Below are positions 8,745 through 17,439 of a DNA stretch of 64,000 bases, in pieces; positions within the stretch are counted from its first letter, which is position 1, and each line of letters opens with the position of its first letter. The stretch lies in NCBI GenBank assembly GCA_934167665.1, contig CAKPLN010000003.1:1-64000 (forward strand). Direction: 5' to 3'. Source of the stretch: an uncultured Bacilli bacterium. Its GTDB lineage: Bacteria; Bacillota_I; Bacilli_A; RF39; UBA660. The notes under the pieces were generated by a model, which was given only the letters and a program-made list of their open reading frames with translations, had not been told where the DNA came from and did not search any database. The position numbers and the translations under genes were made by a program.

Positions 8745-9374
8745 ATGTGTGATAAAAGAAAATTAGCTTTATTTTATAGAATGGCAATTGTTATAGTATC
8801 TGCCATTGCCTTATATATGAATTTTAAGCTAATGAGTTTTAGATTAGGAATATTATATTTTACTAATTTGAGTAACTTATTCTGCTTAATATACTTCTTA
8901 GTATTAGTTATAATGATGCTTTTAAATAAAGATAAGGAAAATAAATATCACTATATAGTTAAAGGTATGGTTACTATGTGTATAACTTTAACTATGTTTG
9001 TATATAATTTTATTTTAACAAGTGATCTTGGAATATTTAAAAATCATATGTTGGAATGTAACTTAGTTCACTTAGTTGTTCCAATAATGGTAATATTAGA
9101 CTACATACTTTTTGGTAAAAAGGGTAATTTGAAGAAACAATATGTTGCCTTTTGGTGTTTAGGTCTAGTAGCTTATCAAGTGTTTATAACAGTTTATACA
9201 TATTTAGGTGGTAGGTTTGCTGATGGAGCTAGCTATCCTTACTTCTATATGAATACAGAAAAATATGGTGTTATGGGTGTTATTCTTAACACCTTAGGAG
9301 TACTATTAATTTATGTATTATATGGATTACTCGTTCAAAAAATAGATAGTAAAATAGCACATAGCAAACAATAA
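8745..9374 (+). CDS. Pr6Pr family (FAR-17a/AIG1-like) integral membrane protein
   Basis: A 209-residue protein with about six transmembrane helices. Seen: the family-like FTNLSNL motif near residue 45, and SYPYFYMNTEKYG before the last helix. Pr6Pr proteins are largely uncharacterised in bacteria; related eukaryotic proteins hydrolyse fatty-acid esters of hydroxy fatty acids, so a lipid substrate is possible but unproven. The gene has a strong promoter and a structured leader. It is followed 27 bases later by an adenylate-forming (acyl-CoA synthetase-like) enzyme, which also fits a lipid-related role. Confidence 0.7.
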   Translation: MCDKRKLALFYRMAIVIVSAIALYMNFKLMSFRLGILYFTNLSNLFCLIYFLVLVIMMLLNKDKENKYHYIVKGMVTMCITLTMFVYNFILTSDLGIFKNHMLECNLVHLVVPIMVILDYILFGKKGNLKKQYVAFWCLGLVAYQVFITVYTYLGGRFADGASYPYFYMNTEKYGVMGVILNTLGVLLIYVLYGLLVQKIDSKIAHSKQ

Positions 9375-9401
9375 TTGTGTAATAATTAGGGGGATATAAT
9401 T

Positions 9402-11246
9402 ATGGGAAAATTAAATATTAATGATCATTATGCTGAACTACTAAAAAATAAGGACTTAACAATTCCAACAGAAAAAAGTTGGAAACTTATAAGGAAAAGA
9501 AATCAGGGTAGAGAAGAAAAAATTGCTTTTAGTGAAGACGATAGACAACTAACTTATAGTGAAATGTTTGAAGATTGGGATGAATCTGCTAAGGTATTTA
9601 GTGCCTTAGGAATAACAAGAGCCAACAATTCACGTATATTAACAATTATGCCAAATGTAGCTAAAACAGGTACGTTTGATTATTCAGCAGATATGACAGG
9701 GGCAGTAATAGATTTTATCGATCCAACTACACCTAAAGAAAAAGTAGCAAGATATATTAAAGATGAAAATATAACTGATTTAATAGTTTCAGATTTATTA
9801 TATTTACAAAACTTATTAGGAGCATCTGGAAAATTAAAGCATGAACTAGGTATAAGAAATATAATATTATACCAAGATGCTTACTTAACATCTCTAATGC
9901 CAAGTAAAGTTCAAAGAATATCAAGAGCTTTTGGAATGATTAATAGATTAAATCCAAACGTAGTAAGATATCAAGACGCTGTAAGAAATAGCGTTTACAC
10001 TCCAATAACTTATGATCCTAAATCAAGCGATGCCTTAAGTTTAATAACACATACATCAGGTACAACAACTGGAATGGGTAAACCGGTACCAATAACAGAC
10101 ATTAATAGAAATGCTTTAGTAAAAAATTACGAATTAGCTCAGTTTGATTATGAAGCTGGAATGCGTATGATGCATTTTATACCATATTTTGCTGGATACG
10201 GGGCTGTAAACACAACACATCTAGGCTTATCTCAAGGACTTGAGTTGCAACAAATACCTCTATTTGCTCCTAACGCCTTTGGAGACTATTTAGAAAAATA
10301 TAAGTCTAATATTATATTGGCAAATCCAGCTTGCTGGCTAAATTTAATTAATAGTCCAAAGTATGCCAATATTGACTTATCATTCCTAGTGTTTGCATCA
10401 TCTGGTGGAGCACCATTAACAGAACGTCAAGAAGAAGAAATAAATGACTTTCTATCTAAACATGGTAGCAATGTAGCGTTAACTAAGGGTTATGGTTTAT
10501 CAGAATTAGGTGGATGCTGTATAACAACCGTAAATGGTTACAATAGCTTAGGATCTGTTGGAGTAAGACAACCATTAGTAGATGTAAAATTAGTAGATGA
10601 AAAATATGGATATGTATTAAGTGATAAAGAGGCTGGTACTGGTGAAGTATACATCAATTCTGCAACTATGTGTCAAGAAAGGCTAGATGGAAAGCCAGTG
10701 ATATCAACAAGGATGATAGGTGGCAAAAAGTATCTAAAAACAAAAGATGTTCTTTACCGTAATGAATTAGGTGAATTTTCATACGTTGACAGAAAAGACA
10801 GAATGTTTAATAGATATGATGGTTACAATGTTTATCCATTAAATGTTGAAAGAATATTCTTGGATTATCCAGAAATAAGCGATGCCTTAATGACTAAAAA
10901 ATATGATGATGAATGCAATGGAAATGTTCCAAAAGTATATATAGAGTTGGAAGATAAAGAAGTAGATAGAGAATCCCTAATTAGGAGAATAATCAACAAT
11001 TCATTTTTAACAAATAAAATGGGCCACACTGAATATGTTGGAAACTTTAGAGAAATTCCAAGAGAATTTGTATTTTTAGATGCAATTTCAAAAAACACAA
11101 TGGGAAAAAATTGCGAAAGCTTAATAGATGAAGATTCATCAGCAAACGGTGAAACCTATATCGTAAATGTTGATGAAAATAACATGAAAGTTTTAGGCTA
11201 TAGCGTTGCAAAAAAGGAACCAGAAATACAAAAAGTAAAAAAATAA
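9402..11246 (+). CDS. AMP-binding (acyl-CoA synthetase-like) enzyme
   Basis: A 614-residue member of the ANL adenylate-forming superfamily, which activates carboxylic acids as acyl-AMP and usually passes them to CoA or a carrier. Seen: P-loop motif THTSGTTTGMGKP near residues 217-229, A5 motif GYGLSELGG near 363-371, and the hinge-region pattern YVDRKDRMFNRYDGYNVYP near 465-483. The Lys of the C-terminal NTMGKN stretch (about residue 567) is placed like the catalytic Lys. The substrate is unknown; fatty or short aliphatic acids are most likely. The ATG follows GGGGG. Probably co-transcribed with the Pr6Pr gene. Confidence 0.8.
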   Translation: MGKLNINDHYAELLKNKDLTIPTEKSWKLIRKRNQGREEKIAFSEDDRQLTYSEMFEDWDESAKVFSALGITRANNSRILTIMPNVAKTGTFDYSADMTGAVIDFIDPTTPKEKVARYIKDENITDLIVSDLLYLQNLLGASGKLKHELGIRNIILYQDAYLTSLMPSKVQRISRAFGMINRLNPNVVRYQDAVRNSVYTPITYDPKSSDALSLITHTSGTTTGMGKPVPITDINRNALVKNYELAQFDYEAGMRMMHFIPYFAGYGAVNTTHLGLSQGLELQQIPLFAPNAFGDYLEKYKSNIILANPACWLNLINSPKYANIDLSFLVFASSGGAPLTERQEEEINDFLSKHGSNVALTKGYGLSELGGCCITTVNGYNSLGSVGVRQPLVDVKLVDEKYGYVLSDKEAGTGEVYINSATMCQERLDGKPVISTRMIGGKKYLKTKDVLYRNELGEFSYVDRKDRMFNRYDGYNVYPLNVERIFLDYPEISDALMTKKYDDECNGNVPKVYIELEDKEVDRESLIRRIINNSFLTNKMGHTEYVGNFREIPREFVFLDAISKNTMGKNCESLIDEDSSANGETYIVNVDENNMKVLGYSVAKKEPEIQKVKK

Positions 11247-11273
11247 AATAATATAACAAAATGCTAATATTTA

Positions 11274-11282
11274 TGATAGAAT
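11274..11282 (+). promoter_or_regulatory. Possible extended -10 promoter of the hybrid kinase
   Basis: TGA-TAGAAT (TAGAAT 11277-11282) lies 22 bases before the kinase ATG. No good -35 is present at the right spacing. Confidence 0.4.
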
Positions 11283-11304
11283 TAAGATAAAGAAGGTGTT
11301 TTTT

Positions 11305-13632
11305 ATGAGCGGTCAAATTTATCTTAATCTATCGGCCTGTTTTTACACAGCATTAATAGCATTTTGTTTTTTTTGTAAGAAAAAAGTTGCTAATGAAGAA
11401 ACAAAAATTTATGGTTACCTAATTATAGTTTCATTTTTAGAACTAATCATAGGTTTTTTATCTTCTATGACTATATATGCAAATGCTCCAAAACTAGTAA
11501 TCTTGTTATTAACAAAGTTATTTTTTATTTCTATGCAGTGCTGGATATTTGTTTTTACTAGATATGTTATTAACGTTGATCGAAACATAAATAATAAGGA
11601 TAATAAACTTAGCCCATATATTAACAATTTGTTTATTATTTCAACTGTTTTAATTCTAGTAACAAATTTAAATGTAGAGTTAGTTGATAAACTGGTGTAT
11701 ACAAAGGGTTTATCTATGACTGTATTGGGAGTTTCGGTAACAGCTATGATATTAGTATGCTTTTTACTAGGAATAAAAAATATTTCAGCTAAAGATAAAA
11801 GACTAATTCCATTATGGATATTATTTATTGCTGGTAGTATTATTTTTATAATTCAGTGGATGAATCCTCAAATGTTTTTAATAGTCCCATTCGAGGTCTT
11901 CATCACATCTGTTATGTATCATACTATTGAAAATCCTGATGTTAAAATGATTGATGAGTTAGAAGTTGCTAAAGAACAAGCAGATAAGGCTAATAAAGCT
12001 AAAACCGACTTCCTATCAAGTATGTCACATGAAATTAGAACTCCACTTAATGCTATCGTTGGTTTTAGTGATTGTATTACTAATAGTCAAACTCTTTCAG
12101 AGGCTAAGGAAAATGCTAAAGATATTATAAATGCTTCAAATACACTTCTTGAAATTGTTAATGGTATTCTAGATATTTCTAAAATAGAGGCTGGAAAATT
12201 AGAAATAACTAATTCTAAATATAATGCCAAGGAAACGTTTGAAGAACTAGCCAAATTAATAACTCCAAAAATGAATGAAAAAGGACTAGATTTTACATAT
12301 TATATTGCTCCAGATTTACCACAAAACTTATATGGTGATCATGCCAACATTAAAAAAATAGTCACAAACTTATTAAGTAATGCGGCTAAATATACTGATA
12401 AAGGTTTTGTAAGATATGAAGTAAATTGTATTAATTCAGCTAATAGTACTAAATTAATTATAACTGTAGAAGATTCTGGAAGAGGTATAAAGCAAGAGAA
12501 CATAAATAAACTATTTACTAAGTTTCAAAGATTAGAAGAAGATCGCAATACAACTATTGAAGGAACTGGCTTAGGTCTTGCTATAACAAAGCAACTTGTT
12601 GAATTAATGGGTGGTAAAATTGTTGTTCATACTGTATATGGCGAAGGTTCTAAATTTACTGTTATTCTAAGTCAGGAATTAGCACCTACTAATGAAAAGA
12701 AAGAGTTAGAAGAAGAACCATTACCAACAACTCTTAATCTAAAGGATATAAAAATACTAATAGTTGATGATAATGCTCTAAACTTAAAAGTCGCCACAAA
12801 ATTACTAGAACGTTTTAATGCTAATCAAATAACTTGTACAGAAAGTGGTTTTGGTTGCTTAGAAAGAATAACTAGTGGAGAAATATATGACGTTATTTTA
12901 ATGGATGATATGATGCCTAAAATGAGTGGTACTGAGACTTTAAATAAACTAAAAGAAGATCCAAACTTCAAAATACCAACAGTAGCTCTAACTGCTAATG
13001 CTATAACTGGTATGCGTGAAAAATACATATCAGAAGGTTTTGATGAGTATCTAGCCAAACCAATTGAAAAAGAAGAATTGATTAAAGTTATGAATAAACT
13101 TTTAAAAGAAAAGAAAAATATCGCAAGTACTGCTCAATCTTCAACTGAGACAATTGAACTATTAGATATAGAACCAAAACCAAATGTAGAGCCACAAAAA
13201 ATAGAAATTCCTAAAGAAAAATTAGCTAATACAGAAGTAAGTAAAGAAAAATACTTACGTCAACACGGTGTAGATTTAGATAAAGCCATGGCGTTATTAG
13301 GTGACATGGAAATGTATAACATGACCTTAAAAGACTTCTTTGATGAAGCTGATAATAAATGGCTTAAAATAGTAAACTACAAAAATACTAATGATTTAGC
13401 TAATTATGCTATAGAAGTTCATTCTCTAAAAAGTGATTGTAAGTATTTAGGTTTTATGAGGCTAGCTGAAAGAGCTTATGAGCACGAATTAAAGAGCAAA
13501 GAAAATGATGCTAACTTTGTAGAAAGCCATTTTAAAGAATTAGAAGAAGAATATAACAATGTAATGAATATTATTGATGAATACAATCATTTAAATGATG
13601 ATAAATTTACTGTTATAGATCTTCCTCAATAA
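11305..13632 (+). CDS. Hybrid sensor histidine kinase with receiver and HPt domains
   Basis: A 775-residue phosphorelay protein. Order: six or seven transmembrane helices (about 1-215), dimerisation/phosphoacceptor domain with SHEIRTPLN (His242), ATPase domain with N, G1 (DSGRGI) and G2 (GTGLGLAI) boxes (about 340-455), and a receiver domain with LIVDDN near 486 and phospho-Asp534 in LMDDMMPKMSG. An HPt domain with phospho-His706 in EVHSLKSDCKYLG follows. A phosphate could therefore pass His-Asp-His within one protein to an unseen regulator. No response regulator gene is adjacent, so the output is unknown. I chose the ATG at 11305, seven bases after AAGGTG; an in-frame GTG lies within that ribosome site. 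Its 3' end overlaps the convergent tspO-like gene by 7 bases. Confidence 0.9.
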   Translation: MSGQIYLNLSACFYTALIAFCFFCKKKVANEETKIYGYLIIVSFLELIIGFLSSMTIYANAPKLVILLLTKLFFISMQCWIFVFTRYVINVDRNINNKDNKLSPYINNLFIISTVLILVTNLNVELVDKLVYTKGLSMTVLGVSVTAMILVCFLLGIKNISAKDKRLIPLWILFIAGSIIFIIQWMNPQMFLIVPFEVFITSVMYHTIENPDVKMIDELEVAKEQADKANKAKTDFLSSMSHEIRTPLNAIVGFSDCITNSQTLSEAKENAKDIINASNTLLEIVNGILDISKIEAGKLEITNSKYNAKETFEELAKLITPKMNEKGLDFTYYIAPDLPQNLYGDHANIKKIVTNLLSNAAKYTDKGFVRYEVNCINSANSTKLIITVEDSGRGIKQENINKLFTKFQRLEEDRNTTIEGTGLGLAITKQLVELMGGKIVVHTVYGEGSKFTVILSQELAPTNEKKELEEEPLPTTLNLKDIKILIVDDNALNLKVATKLLERFNANQITCTESGFGCLERITSGEIYDVILMDDMMPKMSGTETLNKLKEDPNFKIPTVALTANAITGMREKYISEGFDEYLAKPIEKEELIKVMNKLLKEKKNIASTAQSSTETIELLDIEPKPNVEPQKIEIPKEKLANTEVSKEKYLRQHGVDLDKAMALLGDMEMYNMTLKDFFDEADNKWLKIVNYKNTNDLANYAIEVHSLKSDCKYLGFMRLAERAYEHELKSKENDANFVESHFKELEEEYNNVMNIIDEYNHLNDDKFTVIDLPQ

Positions 13633-14087
13633 AGATTCATAACATAAATTGTTAATGAAAGAATAGTAGCAAATAATGATAAAAGTACATAAGGAATTAA
13701 AAACTTAGTACTTTTTTTATTTAAATTACCTGTCTCTAAATATAAAAATAAGCATGATATAAAAGTACCTAGACAACTACAAAATCCTAAAAAATTACTT
13801 TTTAGTCCAAAAAATACTAAAGTATATGATTGATTAAATAAATAGTTTACTAATAAAGTTATTTTATAAGATAAAGGAGTATCTTTAAATTTATAACTAT
13901 TAATAATACTACTTGTTGTTATCGTGATTAAAGTATATACAATTGTCCAGGCTATACCATAAAATATTTTAGGTGGAGCAAAGAATGGTAATTTAATCAT
14001 ACTATAGTAATTATAATTAACAGGAATTATAGAAGCTAAGAACCAAGGTAATAACAATAAAATAAAAATAATCGTCTTTTTAAACAC
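13626..14087 (-). CDS. TspO/MBR (translocator/peripheral benzodiazepine receptor) family protein
   Basis: A 153-residue five-helix membrane protein. Seen: KLPFFAPPKIFYGIAWTIVY (residues about 32-51), corresponding to the family's PPxWxFGPVWTxLY. NYLFNQSYTLVFFGL and PYVLLSLFATILSLTIYVMN correspond to the third helix and the C-terminal helix. The family binds tetrapyrroles and other hydrophobic ligands and acts as a stress sensor or porphyrin degrader in some bacteria. Several conserved Trp residues are replaced, so ligand binding may differ. The start codon is GTG (14085-14087), six bases after GAGGTG. Convergent with the hybrid kinase. Confidence 0.75.
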   Translation of the reverse strand: MFKKTIIFILLLLPWFLASIIPVNYNYYSMIKLPFFAPPKIFYGIAWTIVYTLITITTSSIINSYKFKDTPLSYKITLLVNYLFNQSYTLVFFGLKSNFLGFCSCLGTFISCLFLYLETGNLNKKSTKFLIPYVLLSLFATILSLTIYVMNLY

Positions 14088-14098
14088 ATAAACACCTC

Positions 14099-14127
14099 TT
14101 CCATTATTTTATGTTTTATTGTATAAT
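14099..14127 (+). promoter_or_regulatory. Possible promoter of the rhomboid gene
   Basis: TATAAT (14122-14127) is a full -10. The -35 (TTCCAT, 14099-14104) is weak. The ATG follows 24 bases later behind AGGAGG. Confidence 0.45.
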
Positions 14128-14151
14128 AATATAAATGTTTTTAGGAGGAAA

Positions 14152-15306
14152 ATGATGGAAACAGAAATGATGTTAGACAGCAAAAATACTATAACAATGA
14201 AGTTACTTCATTATTTTATAATTGAAAAAAATTATAATCCTATCATTTTACAAGGCGTAGAAGATGAAATATGGCTAGAAAATCTAGATGAAGATTACAA
14301 AATAATACGTATTGTATCTGGACGTATTCATAATAATGAACAATTTGCCTTTGATAAATTTAAAACAAATCGTATAATGAAAAAAATAAAGAAAAAAACA
14401 TTATCGTTAAAATTAAATGTCTTTAGTATTTTTTTGAATTTAGGTGACAATGTTACTGATGAATTAAATGAGAATCCTAATGCTGTTTGTGTAAAGATAG
14501 ATGCTGAGTCTGATTTTGAAGAAAATAGTGAAATTAAAAAGGCTTTCCCAGATTTAGATAAAAAAATGCAATTTACAGAACAAGGAATGGATTTATTTAT
14601 GAAAATAACTGGTGATATAAACAAACATAATAAGGAAGATGCAACTCGTGTTGAGAAAATTTTTAAACCAAAAATTCCTATTATGACATATATTTTAATA
14701 GCAATTAATATAGTAATTTATATTTTTGGTGTTTTCTTTACTAATTATGAAGTTTTCTTAAATGTTTTTAGTATTCATGGACCAAGTATTAGAGCAGGAC
14801 AATATTATCGTTTATTGACAGGAATATTTATTCATAGTGGTATTTTTCATATTTTATTTAACTGTTATGCTTTATATATTCTTGGTAGTCAAATTGAGAG
14901 TTTCTTTGGTAAAGTTAAATTTACTATTATTTACTTATTTAGTGGTTTAATAGGGGCTTTATTCTCTATGACTTTTGGTGGTAATTATGCCTCAGTTGGT
15001 GCTAGTGGTGCTATATTTGGCTTAATGGGTTCATTACTATACTTTGGTTATTATTATCGAGTTTATCTTGGTAATGTTGTTAAGAGTCAAATAATACCTC
15101 TAATAGTAGCCAATCTAGTAATTGGATTTATTTCACCTGGAATTGATAATTATGCTCATATTGGTGGTCTACTAGGGGGAATACTTATAACTATTGCTTT
15201 AGGTGTAAAAGATAAAAGTACTTTATTTGAGAAAATAAATGGCTTTGTAGTAACTGGTGTTTTTTTAGCTTTTGCTATATATATGGCCTTTGTTTTTTCA
15301 GCGTAG
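14152..15306 (+). CDS. Rhomboid family intramembrane serine protease
   Basis: A 384-residue protein with a soluble N-terminal domain (about 1-175) followed by a rhomboid core. Seen: RLLTGIFIHSGIFHILFNCYAL (helix 2), GASGAIFG with catalytic Ser285, and YAHIGGLLGG with catalytic His336. Rhomboids cut transmembrane substrates within the membrane. The architecture resembles Bacillus GluP (YqgP), which also carries an N-terminal soluble domain and takes part in membrane-protein quality control. Two consecutive ATG codons (14152, 14155) follow AGGAGG; either may be used. Confidence 0.88.
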   Translation: MMETEMMLDSKNTITMKLLHYFIIEKNYNPIILQGVEDEIWLENLDEDYKIIRIVSGRIHNNEQFAFDKFKTNRIMKKIKKKTLSLKLNVFSIFLNLGDNVTDELNENPNAVCVKIDAESDFEENSEIKKAFPDLDKKMQFTEQGMDLFMKITGDINKHNKEDATRVEKIFKPKIPIMTYILIAINIVIYIFGVFFTNYEVFLNVFSIHGPSIRAGQYYRLLTGIFIHSGIFHILFNCYALYILGSQIESFFGKVKFTIIYLFSGLIGALFSMTFGGNYASVGASGAIFGLMGSLLYFGYYYRVYLGNVVKSQIIPLIVANLVIGFISPGIDNYAHIGGLLGGILITIALGVKDKSTLFEKINGFVVTGVFLAFAIYMAFVFSA

Positions 15307-15308
15307 TA

Positions 15309-15337
15309 TTGTATTTATAAACAATAAATGATAGAAT
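15309..15337 (+). promoter_or_regulatory. Promoter of the ireB-ruvX operon
   Basis: TTGTAT (15309-15314), 17 bases, TAGAAT (15332-15337) with TGA extension. The first gene starts 22 bases further on behind GAGGTG. Confidence 0.6.
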
Positions 15338-15359
15338 AAAACTAGAATGAGGTGCTAAT

Positions 15360-15614
15360 ATGTCACAAGATAACACAAGTTTATTTGATTTAAAAGAAAT
15401 AGACACAGAATTGGCAAGAAGAATTTTAAAAGAAGTATACTTATCCTTAGAAGAAAGAGGATATAATCCTAATAATCAAATTGTGGGTTACCTAATAAGT
15501 GGTGATCCTGGTTATATTTCAAGCTATCAAGATGCAAGAAATAAAATTCAAGAAATAGATCGAGCTAAAATTGTTGAAATTCTCTTAAATGAATTTCAAA
15601 AGAATACTAAATGA
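15360..15614 (+). CDS. ireB: IreB family regulatory phosphoprotein (YrzL)
   Basis: An 84-residue cytosolic protein of the former DUF965 family. Seen: the diagnostic GYNPNNQIVGYLISGDPGYIS...DARNKI block at residues 34-60. In enterococci IreB is phosphorylated by the Ser/Thr kinase IreK and influences cephalosporin resistance; the role here is inferred. It is the first gene of a block with the Bacillus yrzL-yrrK-yrzB order. Its TGA stop overlaps the ruvX ATG as ATGA, which suggests coupled translation and shows that TGA is a stop here. Confidence 0.93.
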   Translation: MSQDNTSLFDLKEIDTELARRILKEVYLSLEERGYNPNNQIVGYLISGDPGYISSYQDARNKIQEIDRAKIVEILLNEFQKNTK

Positions 15615-16042
15615 GATATATTGGTCTAGATTTAGGAAGTAGAACTTTAGGAATTGCCATAAGTGATGGAACTGGTCTTATAGCCTCTAGTTATAAAACA
15701 ATAAGACACAACGAAGAATATGACTCACTATTAGAAGAAGTAAAAAAAGTTACCGAAGAAGTAAAAGCCGATGGAATAGTCTTAGGATTACCTAAGAATA
15801 TGAATAATACTATAGGACCTAAAGGTGAATTAAGTCTTCAATTTAAGGAAAAACTGGAAAATATCCTAGACGTTCCAATCTATTTACAAGATGAACGTCT
15901 TACTACTAAAAGTGCAACAGATATGTTAATAATGGGAAACGTTTCCAGAAAAAATAGAAAAAAAGTTGTTGATAGTGTAGCAGCTACAATAATTTTACAA
16001 TCATTTTTAGATAAGAGAGGGAAAGAAAATGAAAGAAAATAA
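15611..16042 (+). CDS. ruvX: Putative Holliday junction resolvase YqgF/RuvX
   Basis: A 143-residue RNase H-fold nuclease of the YqgF family. Seen: YIGLDLGSRTLGIAISDG at the N-terminus with the first catalytic Asp, LQDERLTT near 96-103 and VDSVAATIIL near 123-132 with further acidic ligands. The family is linked to Holliday junction resolution and to 16S rRNA maturation. It overlaps both neighbours by 4 and 14 bases, as is typical of a tightly coupled operon. Confidence 0.95.
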   Translation: MRYIGLDLGSRTLGIAISDGTGLIASSYKTIRHNEEYDSLLEEVKKVTEEVKADGIVLGLPKNMNNTIGPKGELSLQFKEKLENILDVPIYLQDERLTTKSATDMLIMGNVSRKNRKKVVDSVAATIILQSFLDKRGKENERK

Positions 16043-16322
16043 GTTTACTTTAATAGATGAAAATGGAATAGAAAAAGAATATGATGTTTTATTTACTTAT
16101 GAAAGTGAAGAAACTAAAAAACACTATATAGCTTATACTGATAATAGCCTAGATGAATCAGGTAATGTTCAAGTATATGCATCAACTTATGATCCTACAA
16201 ATCCTAATTCTAGACTAGATCCAATCGAAACAGAAAAAGAGTGGAAAATAGTTGAAACAATTCTTGAAACTCTTCAAGAAGAAGTAAAGAAAAAAGTTCA
16301 AGCACAAAATAATGAGCAATAG
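16029..16322 (+). CDS. DUF1292 family protein (YrzB-like)
   Basis: A 97-residue acidic soluble protein. FTLIDENGIEKEYDVLFTYE and the downstream KHYIAYTD and VQVYASTYDP stretches match the DUF1292/YrzB layout. Its function is unknown in the family. Position between ruvX and mltG is the conserved one. The stop codon falls inside a hairpin that may partly terminate transcription before mltG. Confidence 0.85.
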   Translation: MKENKFTLIDENGIEKEYDVLFTYESEETKKHYIAYTDNSLDESGNVQVYASTYDPTNPNSRLDPIETEKEWKIVETILETLQEEVKKKVQAQNNEQ

Positions 16323-16335
16323 CTCTTTATTTTTT
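16308..16335 (+). terminator. Possible partial terminator between the DUF1292 gene and mltG
   Basis: AATAATGAGC and GCTCTTTATT pair with one mismatch around AATA and are followed by a short T run. It lies within an operon, so attenuation rather than full termination is likely. Confidence 0.45.
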
Positions 16336-16349
16336 GGAAAGGAAGATTT

Positions 16350-17432
16350 ATGGCAGTAAAAAAGAAGTTAAGATTACTTATAGTTTTAATAATTATAGTA
16401 TTAACAATTATTTTAATTGGACTAATAACTTGGAATGTTCTAGAAAGCCCAGTTAATTCTAAAGATAATACTGAAGTAGAAGTAGTAATTCCAAGTGGAG
16501 CAGGAGCTAGTAAAATAGCAACTATCTTAAAAGAAAAAAACTTAATTAAAAATGAAAAATTTTTTAAATTATATGTAAAAATAGCCAAACCATCATCTTT
16601 AAAAGCCACAACTTACAAATTAAAAAGAAATATGTCTTTAAAACAAATAATTAAAGCCTTAGAAAAAGGTAATAACTATAATCCTAATGAAATTAGTATT
16701 ACCATCCAAGAAGGTTTAAATATGCGAGAAGTCGCAACTATAATAGCTGCTAAAACCTCTAATAGTTATGATGATGTAATAGCTAAAAGTAATGATGAGA
16801 ATTATCTTAGAACCTTAATTAATAAGTATTGGTTTATAACTAATGATGTTTTAAATAATAAATTATATTATAAGTTAGAAGGCTATTTATATCCTGATAC
16901 TTATACATTACTTAATGAAGATGTTGATGTAGAGTATATCTTTGATAAAATGCTTACTGCGATGGCTAAAAATTTAGAAGAATATGAAGACTATAATTAT
17001 ACAGAAATGAGTATTCATGAACGTCTAACACTAGCTAGTATGGTAGAAAAAGAAAGTTCAGTTTCAACAGATCGTTCTAAAATGGCTAGTGTATTTGTTA
17101 ATAGAATGGCTAAAAATATGAATCTTGGAAGTGATGTTACTGCTAAATATGCTAATAAAATAGATGAAAAAAGAGCTTTAACTGATGCTGAATTTAAATT
17201 AAAAAGCCCTTATAATACTAGACTTCAAGATGGAAGCATGAACGGTAAACTGCCAATTGGACCTATTAGTACAATTTCTAAAAGCAGTATTGATGCTGCT
17301 TTTCATCCGGATGATACCCCATACGTATACTTTATTTCTAATATAAAGACTTTAGAAACATTCTTCTATGAAGACTATAATGACTTTCTAATAAAAAAAC
17401 AAGAACTATCAAATATTAATAAAGGATATTAG
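16350..17432 (+). CDS. mltG: Endolytic transglycosylase MltG (YceG-like)
   Basis: A 360-residue membrane-anchored lytic transglycosylase that cuts nascent peptidoglycan strands. Order: one N-terminal transmembrane helix (about 10-32), a LysM-like region (about 45-105), then the YceG catalytic domain. Catalytic Glu233 sits in LASMVEKES, and the C-terminal GKLPIGPISTISKSSIDAAF...YVYFI block is intact. Normal length. Together with the sortase elsewhere it indicates a walled cell. Corresponds to yrrL in the Bacillus block. ATG follows GGAAAGGA. Confidence 0.95.
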   Translation: MAVKKKLRLLIVLIIIVLTIILIGLITWNVLESPVNSKDNTEVEVVIPSGAGASKIATILKEKNLIKNEKFFKLYVKIAKPSSLKATTYKLKRNMSLKQIIKALEKGNNYNPNEISITIQEGLNMREVATIIAAKTSNSYDDVIAKSNDENYLRTLINKYWFITNDVLNNKLYYKLEGYLYPDTYTLLNEDVDVEYIFDKMLTAMAKNLEEYEDYNYTEMSIHERLTLASMVEKESSVSTDRSKMASVFVNRMAKNMNLGSDVTAKYANKIDEKRALTDAEFKLKSPYNTRLQDGSMNGKLPIGPISTISKSSIDAAFHPDDTPYVYFISNIKTLETFFYEDYNDFLIKKQELSNINKGY

Positions 17433-17439
17433 GTGAATT

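Noticed and set aside
14328..14624. Minus-strand reading frame of 98 codons
   Set aside because: Fully inside the rhomboid gene on the other strand, with no ribosome site or family signature.
15360..16042. Mycoplasma-type code (TGA as tryptophan)
   Set aside because: TGA ends ireB with a correct ATGA overlap into ruvX, and Trp positions of conserved proteins use TGG.
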